6,967 nt of DNA, taken from the NCBI GenBank assembly GCA_903921605.1, contig CAIXQV010000293.1, forward strand, positions 1 to 6,967, written 5' to 3'. The notes below the pieces were generated by a model, which saw only the letters and a program-made list of their open reading frames with translations, did not search any database and had not been told where the DNA came from. Positions within the stretch are counted from its first letter, which is position 1. Every line of letters begins with the position of its first letter. The DNA is from an uncultured Planctomycetaceae bacterium (GTDB lineage: Bacteria > Planctomycetota > Planctomycetia > Planctomycetales > Planctomycetaceae). Positions 1 to 4,107 of this stretch are shown here, in pieces. Made by a program: the position numbers and the translations under genes.

Positions 1-136
1 CCCGGAGGCCCGGAGGCCCGGAGGCCCGGAGGCCCGGAGGCCCGGAGGCCCGGAGGCCCGGAGGCCCGGAGGCCCGGAGGCCCGGAGGCCCGGAGGCCCG
101 GAGGCCCGGAGGCCCGGAGGCCCGGAGGCCCGGAGG
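1..136. repeat. Perfect 8-bp tandem repeat array, 17 copies of CCCGGAGG
   Basis: Seventeen uninterrupted, identical copies of CCCGGAGG fill the window from its first base to 136, with no variant copy. The array probably continues beyond the left edge, so its true size is unknown. On the minus strand the unit reads CCTCCGGG and begins directly after a TAG stop codon at 139-137. Because 8 is not a multiple of 3, every reading frame rotates through all phases, and none contains a stop. Perfect identity implies recent expansion by slippage or active homogenisation, or an assembly artefact at a contig end. Each unit contains GGAGG, which resembles a Shine-Dalgarno core, but no start codon follows on the plus strand in a way that suggests translation. 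Confidence 0.97.
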
Positions 137-205
137 CTATCGCCCTTGGGCTCTCCACACCTCTTCTGTGAAGTCGAGCAAGTCCTGAAGGATGTCTCTT
201 TTCAT
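137..205 (-). CDS. Possible 22-aa peptide ending at the 8-bp repeat
   Basis: A short open frame starts with ATG at 205, two bases after the stop of the 62-aa gene, and ends with TAG at 139-137. The peptide begins MKRDILQDLLDF and ends RAQGR; it is amphipathic and mostly charged. A weak GGGAAG precedes the start, lying inside the end of the upstream gene. The close spacing is typical of translational coupling in this window. It may be a genuine small protein, or the surviving N-terminus of a longer gene interrupted when the 8-bp array expanded. I do not recognise it. Length alone gives little statistical support. Confidence 0.35.
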   Translation of the reverse strand: MKRDILQDLLDFTEEVWRAQGR

Positions 206-207
206 GG

Positions 208-396
208 TTACTTCCCGAAAGCTTGAGAATATACAATCTCAAATGTCTTCGCTGTCGAACAAGTGCGGTTCAAGTGTCGTATCGCATCGGAGACACAAGT
301 CGATCCGTTGAACACCTTATGGACTCCGTTGTGAACATATATCTCTACCAATCGGCATTGTTCTGGGAAATCTCTTACAATGTTAAATCTTCTCAT
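208..396 (-). CDS. Hypothetical 62-aa protein
   Basis: The frame opens with ATG at 396 (MRRFNIVRDFPEQ) and ends with TAA at 210-208. AAAGGA lies about nine bases upstream of the ATG, a good ribosome binding site, and a candidate promoter sits at 444-479. The protein is basic with a mixed alpha/beta look (RLVEIYVHNGVHKVFNGS, then SDAIRHLNRTC and FEIVYSQAF). It has no membrane segment and no recognisable motif. A plus-strand frame of similar length covers the same bases, but it lacks a good start site and points against all other genes. I do not recognise the family. It is probably a phage accessory protein translated as the first gene of its own short operon. Confidence 0.62.
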   Translation of the reverse strand: MRRFNIVRDFPEQCRLVEIYVHNGVHKVFNGSTCVSDAIRHLNRTCSTAKTFEIVYSQAFGK

Positions 397-443
397 CGTC
401 GTGTTTCCTTTTGTTCGTCGTGATTCATCAATTCGCCTATGTC

Positions 444-479
444 AGTGTATCGGCGATGCTCCCGGATGTAAACAGTAAA
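444..479 (-). promoter_or_regulatory. Candidate promoter for the 62-aa gene, with TTTACTGTTTACA motif
   Basis: Reading the minus strand, TTTACTGTTTACA runs from 479 to 467. Its last six bases (TTTACA, 472-467) resemble a -35 box. After a 17-base spacer comes TACACT (449-444), a four-of-six match to a -10 box. The -10 ends 47 bases before the ATG at 396. The upstream 2392-2358 site has the same 13-mer with one difference and nearly the same distance to its start codon, which is the main support. The doubled TTTAC within the motif could also be a regulator site. A weaker alternative, TTGGCT (525-520) with TATTAT (501-496) at 18 bases, lies just after the terminator. Confidence 0.42.
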
Positions 480-526
480 GGATAGAAAAATAAAAATAAT
501 ATTCCAGATGCTGCCATCCAGCCAAC

Positions 527-559
527 AAAAAAACGCCGGCCCCAATGAGGCCGGCGTTT
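527..559 (-). terminator. Intrinsic terminator after the 260-aa gene
   Basis: AAACGCCGGCC at 531-541 pairs perfectly with GGCCGGCGTTT at 549-559. This makes an 11-bp, GC-rich stem with a 7-base loop. Read on the minus strand the stem is followed by an unbroken run of T (complement of A at 527-533) and then GTTGG. The stem begins 17 bases past the TAG of the 260-aa gene, exactly where a rho-independent terminator should be. It separates that operon from the promoter of the 62-aa gene. Confidence 0.88.
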
Positions 560-575
560 CGCGTCGTCAGGTCGT

Positions 576-1358
576 CTACTCTAAGATCTGGCAAAAGCCT
601 GATTCAATCGACTCACGACGCTGTTCAGACGAGCCACTTTTCAAACGAAGGGCCACGATATAACCATGCTGACCACGTTTTGCGCGTCTATCTAGCATGC
701 GCAAATCGGTGTCGTCGCCGTCTAGGCAATTGAACTCCGTCCCGTCAAGCGTCCAGGTCTTCGGGATTCTCTGATTCAGGGCCCGATTGCCTACGAAATG
801 CCCCGCAAGATCTGCGAAGGCGATTGCGATATTCTCACCGCGCCTGAGAAGTTCAATGCAATCCCGTTGGTTCTTTTTGTTCTCCGTGAAGCTCCCTGTC
901 AGCCAGTAATTTTCGGGTTTGTCGGGTGATGTGATGCGAGGGAGGTTCTTCGCGTAATCGTAGAAAACCGCATTCGGAAAACGACGAATAAGATTGAACC
1001 AATTCAAGTCTGAAAAACAATTCAGCCGACCACACAATGTGGTGCCTTCTCGATCTGCCAGACGTTGCTCGTTCTCCAGTTCGCTTTCCAATTGCTTCAT
1101 AAATGCGGCGCGGTCGGTGTTGTACCAGTTCGTTTTCTGTCGTCGACTTTGGCCGATGGCCTTGAATACCTGAGCGAGCCCAATTCCATCGCCTCCGACG
1201 CACAATTTTTCACAAGCGCGGGTCGAGTGACTGCAGACTGTTTTTCCTCCGGCGCTGTCTGCTGGTGCTAACATCAACGAGACGATTCTGTACTCTTTGG
1301 CCTTCTCTGCAGACTTTCTCGTCTTCGTATTCGCCGATGCTGGGCTCAATAATTTCAT
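576..1358 (-). CDS. Conserved phage protein with N-terminal Cys cluster, 260 aa (function unknown)
   Basis: This looks like a widespread phage protein family whose members share LSP..NTKT near the start, an SLxLAPAxxxGG segment, a Cys cluster, RLNxxSDxxW, FYDYxK and a DGDxxDLRxLD box. Here these fall at residues 4-13, 27-38, C42-x6-C49-x3-C53, 111-120, 132-137 and 213-223. I associate it with the gp88-like/DUF7227 annotations of phage genomes, but the name is from memory and unverified; no biochemical role is known to me. The Cys cluster suggests a metal or Fe-S site (inference). I chose ATG at 1358 over the TTG at 1367 because AGGA lies nine bases before the ATG but would abut the TTG. It is the last gene before a strong terminator. 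The length and full set of motifs suggest it is intact. Confidence 0.85.
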   Translation of the reverse strand: MKLLSPASANTKTRKSAEKAKEYRIVSLMLAPADSAGGKTVCSHSTRACEKLCVGGDGIGLAQVFKAIGQSRRQKTNWYNTDRAAFMKQLESELENEQRLADREGTTLCGRLNCFSDLNWFNLIRRFPNAVFYDYAKNLPRITSPDKPENYWLTGSFTENKKNQRDCIELLRRGENIAIAFADLAGHFVGNRALNQRIPKTWTLDGTEFNCLDGDDTDLRMLDRRAKRGQHGYIVALRLKSGSSEQRRESIESGFCQILE

Positions 1359-1391
1359 TGGTTTCAATCCTGATCAAAATGCTGAAAATGG

Positions 1392-1420
1392 AAACCCGCC
1401 AGCACGATGCGAGCGGGTTT
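1392..1420 (-). terminator. Hairpin between two genes, possible weak terminator or attenuator
   Basis: AAACCCGC (1392-1399) and GCGGGTTT (1413-1420) form a perfect 8-bp stem around a 13-base loop. It lies 14 bases past the stop of the 128-aa gene and 34 bases before the next start. On the minus strand the stem is followed by CCATTTTCAGCATTTTG, an interrupted T tract. There is little room for a new promoter before the next start codon, so partial termination or RNA-end protection is more likely than a full operon boundary. Confidence 0.4.
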
Positions 1421-1433
1421 GGTTGTGGTCTTC

Positions 1434-1820
1434 TTAGTGCACGATGACGATGGACTCGGCTTTCCTGCTGATGAGTTCCTCAGGAACTACGCCATCCTTC
1501 ACGAGCTTCGAAAAACTCGCCGGTGCGCAGTATTCGGGGCTGCGCTGATTCAATGGCAAACCGAGTTCCCGGAATACCTCGGTCGTTCGGTCGGTATCGA
1601 CCTGGCCGATGCTCTCCTTTACGCTGGGCTCCAGTATCCGAACCTGTCCGCGTACCGCGATTTCGCGCCGTTCGCCGATCGCCGCCAATACTTCGGGGCG
1701 GAGTTTCGTTTCGATCTTCGACAGCTCCGCCAATTGCTTTGCCAGTGTTCTCATGCGGTCGACGGTGCGGACGTAGTTCGTCAAGGTTGCGGTGCTTCTG
1801 AGATTGATTGTCTGAGTCAT
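1434..1820 (-). CDS. Hypothetical 128-aa protein
   Basis: The frame starts with ATG at 1820, preceded by AAGGA about nine bases upstream, and stops with TAA at 1436-1434. Residues about 12-45 are likely helical (YVRTVDRMRTLAKQLAEL), consistent with a short coiled coil. They are followed by ERREIAVRGQVRILEPSV (about 50-67), which looks like beta strands, and a C-terminal part with FSKLVKDGVVPEEL at about 103-116. It has no membrane segment, signal or catalytic motif that I can identify. It lies 51 bases after the 70-aa gene and in the same direction, so probably in the same transcript. The long plus-strand frame covering the same bases is judged an antisense shadow because it has no credible start and runs opposite to all neighbours. 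Confidence 0.75.
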   Translation of the reverse strand: MTQTINLRSTATLTNYVRTVDRMRTLAKQLAELSKIETKLRPEVLAAIGERREIAVRGQVRILEPSVKESIGQVDTDRTTEVFRELGLPLNQRSPEYCAPASFSKLVKDGVVPEELISRKAESIVIVH

Positions 1821-1871
1821 GGTCGATTTTCCTTGTGAACGTGGTGAAATGAAAAACGGGGAAACGGTGGT

Positions 1872-2084
1872 TTACTTCTTAACGCAATTCGTTTGCTTAG
1901 TGTTGCGAGCGTATCGAATGGAAAGCGTGTCTCCGGGCTTAAGCTGCTCCGCGTTGATATATCGTCCGTCGTCCGGCGATGACATATCGCAGATTGCGAA
2001 ATCCTTATTTGCGTCGAAGTCGGCGCGGACTGCTTTGGCGCTCTTGTAGTCGCGTCCATAGGCTGGGGTTACTGTTAGTCTCAT
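1872..2084 (-). CDS. Small conserved phage protein of the YGRDYKS type, 70 aa
   Basis: The protein begins MRLTVTPAYGRDYKSAKAV, continues with a DFDANKDF segment, then DGRYINAEQL and a C-terminal LSIRYARNTKQ. I recognise this pattern, TPAYGRDYKS, DxxxxKDF, GRYxN and IRY in order, from many environmental phage genomes as a small hypothetical protein with no known role. ATG at 2084 is preceded by AAAGGA about nine bases upstream, and TAA lies at 1874-1872. Only three bases separate it from the TGA of the upstream 73-aa gene, so the two are very likely co-translated. It is full length for this family. Its cellular role cannot be inferred from the sequence. Confidence 0.85.
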   Translation of the reverse strand: MRLTVTPAYGRDYKSAKAVRADFDANKDFAICDMSSPDDGRYINAEQLKPGDTLSIRYARNTKQTNCVKK

Positions 2085-2087
2085 GGT

Positions 2088-2309
2088 TCAAAGTCCTTTC
2101 GGTGGGATTGTGATTGTCTGCAGTTCTGCGTGGATGTTCTCGGCGATTTCCCTGAGATCTGATGCCCGATACCGAATAGCCATTTTCGAACCGAGGAAGA
2201 AAACGGTTTCAAGGCAGATGTCGAAATCTGCTTTGCTCTTGCGCTTTTCGGCGCGTGACATGTTGCCGAAAATGATTTCCTCGGCTGTTTGGCACATTGG
2301 CTTTGCCAT
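2088..2309 (-). CDS. Hypothetical 73-aa protein, first gene of its operon
   Basis: ATG at 2309 follows GAGGA at good spacing, and TGA is at 2090-2088. The sequence has an N-terminal CQTAEEIIFGNMSRAEKRKS segment with one Cys, a lysine/arginine-rich patch (residues 19-27), a hydrophobic ETVFFLGSKMAIRY stretch (about 34-47) and a helical DLREIAENIHAEL segment (about 51-63). The single 14-residue hydrophobic run is too short and interrupted to be a membrane helix. The basic patch could bind nucleic acid, but that is inference. A candidate promoter lies 48 bases upstream, and the YGRDYKS gene starts three bases downstream. I do not recognise the family. Confidence 0.78.
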   Translation of the reverse strand: MAKPMCQTAEEIIFGNMSRAEKRKSKADFDICLETVFFLGSKMAIRYRASDLREIAENIHAELQTITIPPKGL

Positions 2310-2357
2310 TGGTCTCGATTCCTCAAAAGTGCTGAATTGACAGAATTTCTATTCGGC

Positions 2358-2392
2358 ATCTTAGGGAATGCGGAACCACTGTAAAGAGTAAA
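2358..2392 (-). promoter_or_regulatory. Candidate promoter for the 73-aa gene operon, with TTTACTCTTTACA motif
   Basis: On the minus strand TTTACTCTTTACA runs from 2392 to 2380. Its terminal TTTACA (2385-2380) matches five of six -35 bases. A 16-base spacer leads to TAAGAT (2363-2358), a four-of-six -10 match. The -10 ends 48 bases before the ATG at 2309. The 13-mer differs by one base from that upstream of the 62-aa gene (479-467), and both promoters have almost the same leader length, so a shared sigma factor or regulator is likely. It lies next to the repeat region and reads away from it. Confidence 0.48.
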
Positions 2393-2416
2393 CGGTAGAA
2401 ATATTTTTGGAATATG

Positions 2417-2527
2417 TCCGGAACGCCAGCCGCTGAGATCGGTCCGGAACGCCAGCCGCTGAGATCGGCCCGGAACGCCAGCCGCTGAGATCGGCCCGGA
2501 ACGCCAGCCGCTGAGATCGGCCCGGAA
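2417..2527. repeat. Four 26-bp direct tandem repeats plus a partial fifth
   Basis: Units start at 2417, 2443, 2469 and 2495, each 26 bases long, beginning YCCGGAACGCC and ending GAGATCGG. The only variation is the first base: T in the first two copies and C in the last two. A fifth partial copy, CCCGGAA, begins at 2521. The period is not a multiple of 3, so a frame through the array cycles through three peptides, and both strands stay open by composition rather than by selection. The array borders the AT-rich palindromic block at 2533-2592, the arrangement of iterons beside an unwinding region in phage and plasmid origins. Confidence 0.96.
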
Positions 2528-2532
2528 ATCGG

Positions 2533-2592
2533 ATAAAAAGATATCTTTGTCCTATTGTATTAATACAAAAAGATATGTTTGTATTAATATCC
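2533..2592. other. AT-rich block with palindromes and direct repeats (possible DNA-unwinding element)
   Basis: About 60 strongly AT-rich bases separate two GC-rich repeat arrays. AAAGATATCTTT (2537-2548) and TTGTATTAATACAA (2555-2568) are perfect palindromes. AAAAAGATAT occurs at 2535-2544 and 2567-2576, 32 bases apart, and GTATTAATA at 2557-2565 and 2581-2589, 24 bases apart. The sequence structure is directly visible. Function as an origin melting region, or as a site for a dimeric regulator, is inference from the placement between repeat arrays. No DnaA-box consensus was seen nearby. Confidence 0.72.
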
Positions 2593-2656
2593 GGATGTCC
2601 GGTATTGCGGGCTGGCTCGACGGCCTCGACGAGGTACTTGCAGCGGCAGCAGCTAG

Positions 2657-2775
2657 AGCGCCAGCGGAGGCACGTCGGCAGCGGAGGCGGGTCGGCAGCG
2701 GATGTAGGTCGGCAGCGGATGTAGGTCGGCAGCGGAGGCAGGTCGGCAGCGGAGGCAGGTCGGCAGCGGATGAAC
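2657..2775. repeat. Six 17-bp direct tandem repeats with one degenerate leading copy
   Basis: Units of the form GTCGGCAGCGGAGGCAG start at 2674, 2691, 2708, 2725, 2742 and 2759. A degenerate copy precedes them at 2657-2673. Two sub-types occur: copies 1, 4 and 5 have GGAGGC, and copies 2 and 3 have GGATGTA. The last copy diverges after GGATG. The order of sub-types suggests duplication of blocks larger than one unit. The period is again not a multiple of 3. Alanine/arginine-rich frames on both strands are compositional. It lies about 65 bases from the AT-rich block, on the opposite side from the 26-bp array. Confidence 0.96.
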
Positions 2776-3054
2776 CACATCAGGAGCAGCCGGACATCCG
2801 ACGCCCTCGTCAATGTCCGGACTCCACAGAAAACGCTGGGGTTCTCGCAGCAGCAGCACCATTCCGGACATTTCCGGACATTATGGCTTGCGTCGAAACG
2901 CCAAATTGACAGAATGGCGAAACGGCAAATCGACGTTGCTTCGCTTCTATCGTCGGACCCACGGATTCCCAGAGGATCCCCCGGTCCCCCGGAAGACAGC
3001 GCCGCCAGGGGTTTTAAGATTTGCGTTGAGTTAGTCATCACACTGAATTCACAG
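2776..3054. other. Gene-free stretch with TCCGGACA motifs
   Basis: I see no supported gene here. Open frames cross it on both strands, but none has a ribosome binding site or protein-like composition; they draw on the neighbouring repeats. The most visible structure is a 10-bp direct duplication, ATTCCGGACA TTTCCGGACA, at 2861-2880. The octamer TGTCCGGA or its complement TCCGGACA is found at 2415-2422, 2814-2821, 2863-2870 and 2873-2880, with one-mismatch forms at 2596-2603 and 2789-2796. The octamers are thus spread through the whole 2415-2880 repeat region in both orientations. A short inverted repeat CGGACATCCG lies at 2791-2800. From 2900 to 3054 nothing distinctive was found. Confidence 0.6.
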
Positions 3055-3082
3055 AAACCCGAACTCATCACTCGGGTTTTTT
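3055..3082. terminator. Hairpin terminator at the end of the helicase operon, possibly bidirectional
   Basis: AAACCCGA (3055-3062) pairs with TCGGGTTT (3072-3079) across a 9-base loop. It sits directly after the TGA of the 113-aa gene at 3084-3082. In the plus direction the stem runs into six T residues (3077-3082). In the minus direction, the one that matters for the visible genes, the downstream tract is only TTTCTGTG. It therefore probably ends the minus-strand operon and shields it from any transcription coming out of the repeat region. Confidence 0.68.
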
Positions 3083-3423
3083 CATGCGCCGTCTTCTTCG
3101 CTCTGAATCGTATCAGATTGCTCCGACCCGTTACTTGGCAGAATAAGAATAACCTTCGGCTGCTCCTGACCCTCCGAGTTTCCGCCGGCCAGTTCCAGAC
3201 TCACCTTGTCATCCAGCATATTCTGGGCTTCGCACTTCAGCAGCAGATCGACGGCTTTCAGGCGGTTTGCGACGTTTTCGCCGACATCCTCGACAACATC
3301 GGCAATCAGGCTGATCGCTCGGTTTCTGATCTCCGGCGTAGTTTCCCAGCGTTTCCCCTGTTTCATGAGCCGCCCCATTAAGCCGACGGTTCGATAGTTG
3401 GACAGGTCGTTCAGGGAATCCAT
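3082..3423 (-). CDS. Small helical protein, 113 aa, possible packaging/DNA-binding accessory
   Basis: The frame begins MDSLNDLSNYRTVGLMGRL. Residues about 26-75 form a predicted helical core with TTPEIRNRAISLIADVVED and ANRLKAVDLLLKCEAQNM. The rest is a flexible acidic tail rich in Ser, Glu, Gln and Asp. The PEIRxRAI...R..A...LL..E.QN pattern recalls small phage proteins sometimes annotated as terminase small subunits, but I cannot confirm that and no large terminase lies in the window. I chose ATG at 3423 rather than TTG at 3426: the ATG overlaps the preceding TGA as TGATG, and GGAG lies nine bases upstream. Translation is thus coupled to the AP2-domain gene. It is the last gene of the helicase operon. 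Confidence 0.8.
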   Translation of the reverse strand: MDSLNDLSNYRTVGLMGRLMKQGKRWETTPEIRNRAISLIADVVEDVGENVANRLKAVDLLLKCEAQNMLDDKVSLELAGGNSEGQEQPKVILILPSNGSEQSDTIQSEEDGA

Positions 3424-3827
3424 CAATTTGCTCCGGTCTCGTCAGCAGGGAAGAACCCGTACTTTACGTTGGCAGCTTGTCTGGCAGCAATGGCATCGTC
3501 TTTCTCGACGAAGAATCCGAGATGGATCTGTTTCCCGTCGACTTTCACCACTGCATGCCACCTATGTCTCTTTTCGTTCCAGAGAACTCCAGTGACTCCG
3601 CTCTTGCTGGTTTTTAGCGGTTTCTGAAGTCGTCTGCGTTCTCCGGTCATGCTTCTTTTCGACACATAGTCGAAAGTAGCCTGTTTTCTCGCTGCATACG
3701 CCTCATCCATTGTTTTGAAGCATCCAACGAATTTATGCCCATTCAGTACCTTAATCCAGACCTTGAAGTGACTTCGCGATGCGATCCACTTCAGGCCATC
3801 AGCAGGAACATTTGGTTTACTCGCCAT
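3423..3827 (-). CDS. AP2-domain DNA-binding protein with two AP2-like repeats, 134 aa
   Basis: The C-terminal part is a clear AP2-type fold: SGVTGVLWNEKRHRW (76-90), a beta strand with KVDGKQIHLGFF (95-106), then the helix EKDDAIAARQAANVKY (108-123). The N-terminal half repeats the layout more loosely: WIASRSHFKVWIKVLNG (14-30), HKFVGCF (31-37), and the helix MDEAYAARKQATFDY (40-54). AP2 domains bind DNA and in phages usually accompany HNH endonucleases, but no HNH catalytic motif is present here. It may be a stand-alone DNA-binding or regulatory protein, or a homing-endonuclease relic. I chose ATG at 3827 over TTG at 3839 because GAGG lies six bases before it. The start overlaps the end of the VRR-NUC gene by 11 bases. 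Confidence 0.85.
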   Translation of the reverse strand: MASKPNVPADGLKWIASRSHFKVWIKVLNGHKFVGCFKTMDEAYAARKQATFDYVSKRSMTGERRRLQKPLKTSKSGVTGVLWNEKRHRWHAVVKVDGKQIHLGFFVEKDDAIAARQAANVKYGFFPADETGAN

Positions 3828-4107
3828 TCCACACCTCAAGAATAATCAGCTTCGCCTCAACAAAACTCTCAACAATCTCAGATCGAGATCCAGTCAAACG
3901 AATCTTCGCCTGCTCCCTCAACTGCAGTTCCGTCGGCTTTCCTCCCGGTTTCTTCACCTCGATCGCGAGGAACTTCCCCTTCACCGAGAGCAACAGATCC
4001 GGTACTCCCTTCCGACCGTAAGTCCCTCCGGGGTACTTCACAATCCATACTTCCGGCAGTTTCTCCGCCCATCTCAAAATCTTCGTCTGAATGTCGCTCT
4101 CGGTCAC
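3817..4107 (-). CDS. VRR-NUC domain nuclease, 96 aa
   Basis: This is a stand-alone VRR-NUC protein, a PD-(D/E)XK nuclease family common in phages and associated with structure-specific cleavage of DNA. The core is complete: TESDIQTKILRW (2-13), KYPGGTYGRKGVPDLLL (24-40) with the catalytic Asp in GVPD (34-37), then KGKFLAIEVKKPGG (43-56) with the E-x-K pair (E50, K52), and Q62 in PTELQ. Ninety-six residues is usual for single-domain phage members. I place the start at GTG 4107 because AAGGAG lies six bases upstream and the preceding 45 in-frame residues (from 4242) have no relation to the family and overlap conserved helicase coding. Its first 230 bases (4107-3878) are also read in another frame by the helicase gene. 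It probably works with that helicase in replication or recombination. Confidence 0.92.
   Translation of the reverse strand: MTESDIQTKILRWAEKLPEVWIVKYPGGTYGRKGVPDLLLSVKGKFLAIEVKKPGGKPTELQLREQAKIRLTGSRSEIVESFVEAKLIILEVWNGE

Noticed and set aside
223..423. 66-aa plus-strand frame opposite the 62-aa gene
   Set aside because: No ribosome site or promoter, and it points against all other genes; the minus frame has both.
1407..1838. 143-aa plus-strand frame opposite the 128-aa gene
   Set aside because: Antisense shadow: the minus frame has the ribosome site, spacing and direction consistent with neighbours.
2417..2775. CRISPR array
   Set aside because: Repeats are directly adjacent with no unique spacers, and no cas gene is present.
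2547..2909. 120-aa plus-strand open frame with Ala/Arg/Gly-rich middle
   Set aside because: Low complexity comes from the 17-bp repeats; no ribosome site and the AT-rich block would be its 5' end.
2361..3071. 236-aa minus-strand open frame through the repeat region
   Set aside because: It is open because the 26-bp and 17-bp repeats lack stops in any phase; its peptide just cycles Leu/Arg/Pro/Ala-rich repeats. Its start lacks a clear ribosome site and it covers the promoter of the 73-aa gene.
2770..3381. 203-aa plus-strand open frame
   Set aside because: It runs antisense through the terminator at 3055-3082 and most of the 113-aa gene, and opposes every supported gene. No family resemblance.
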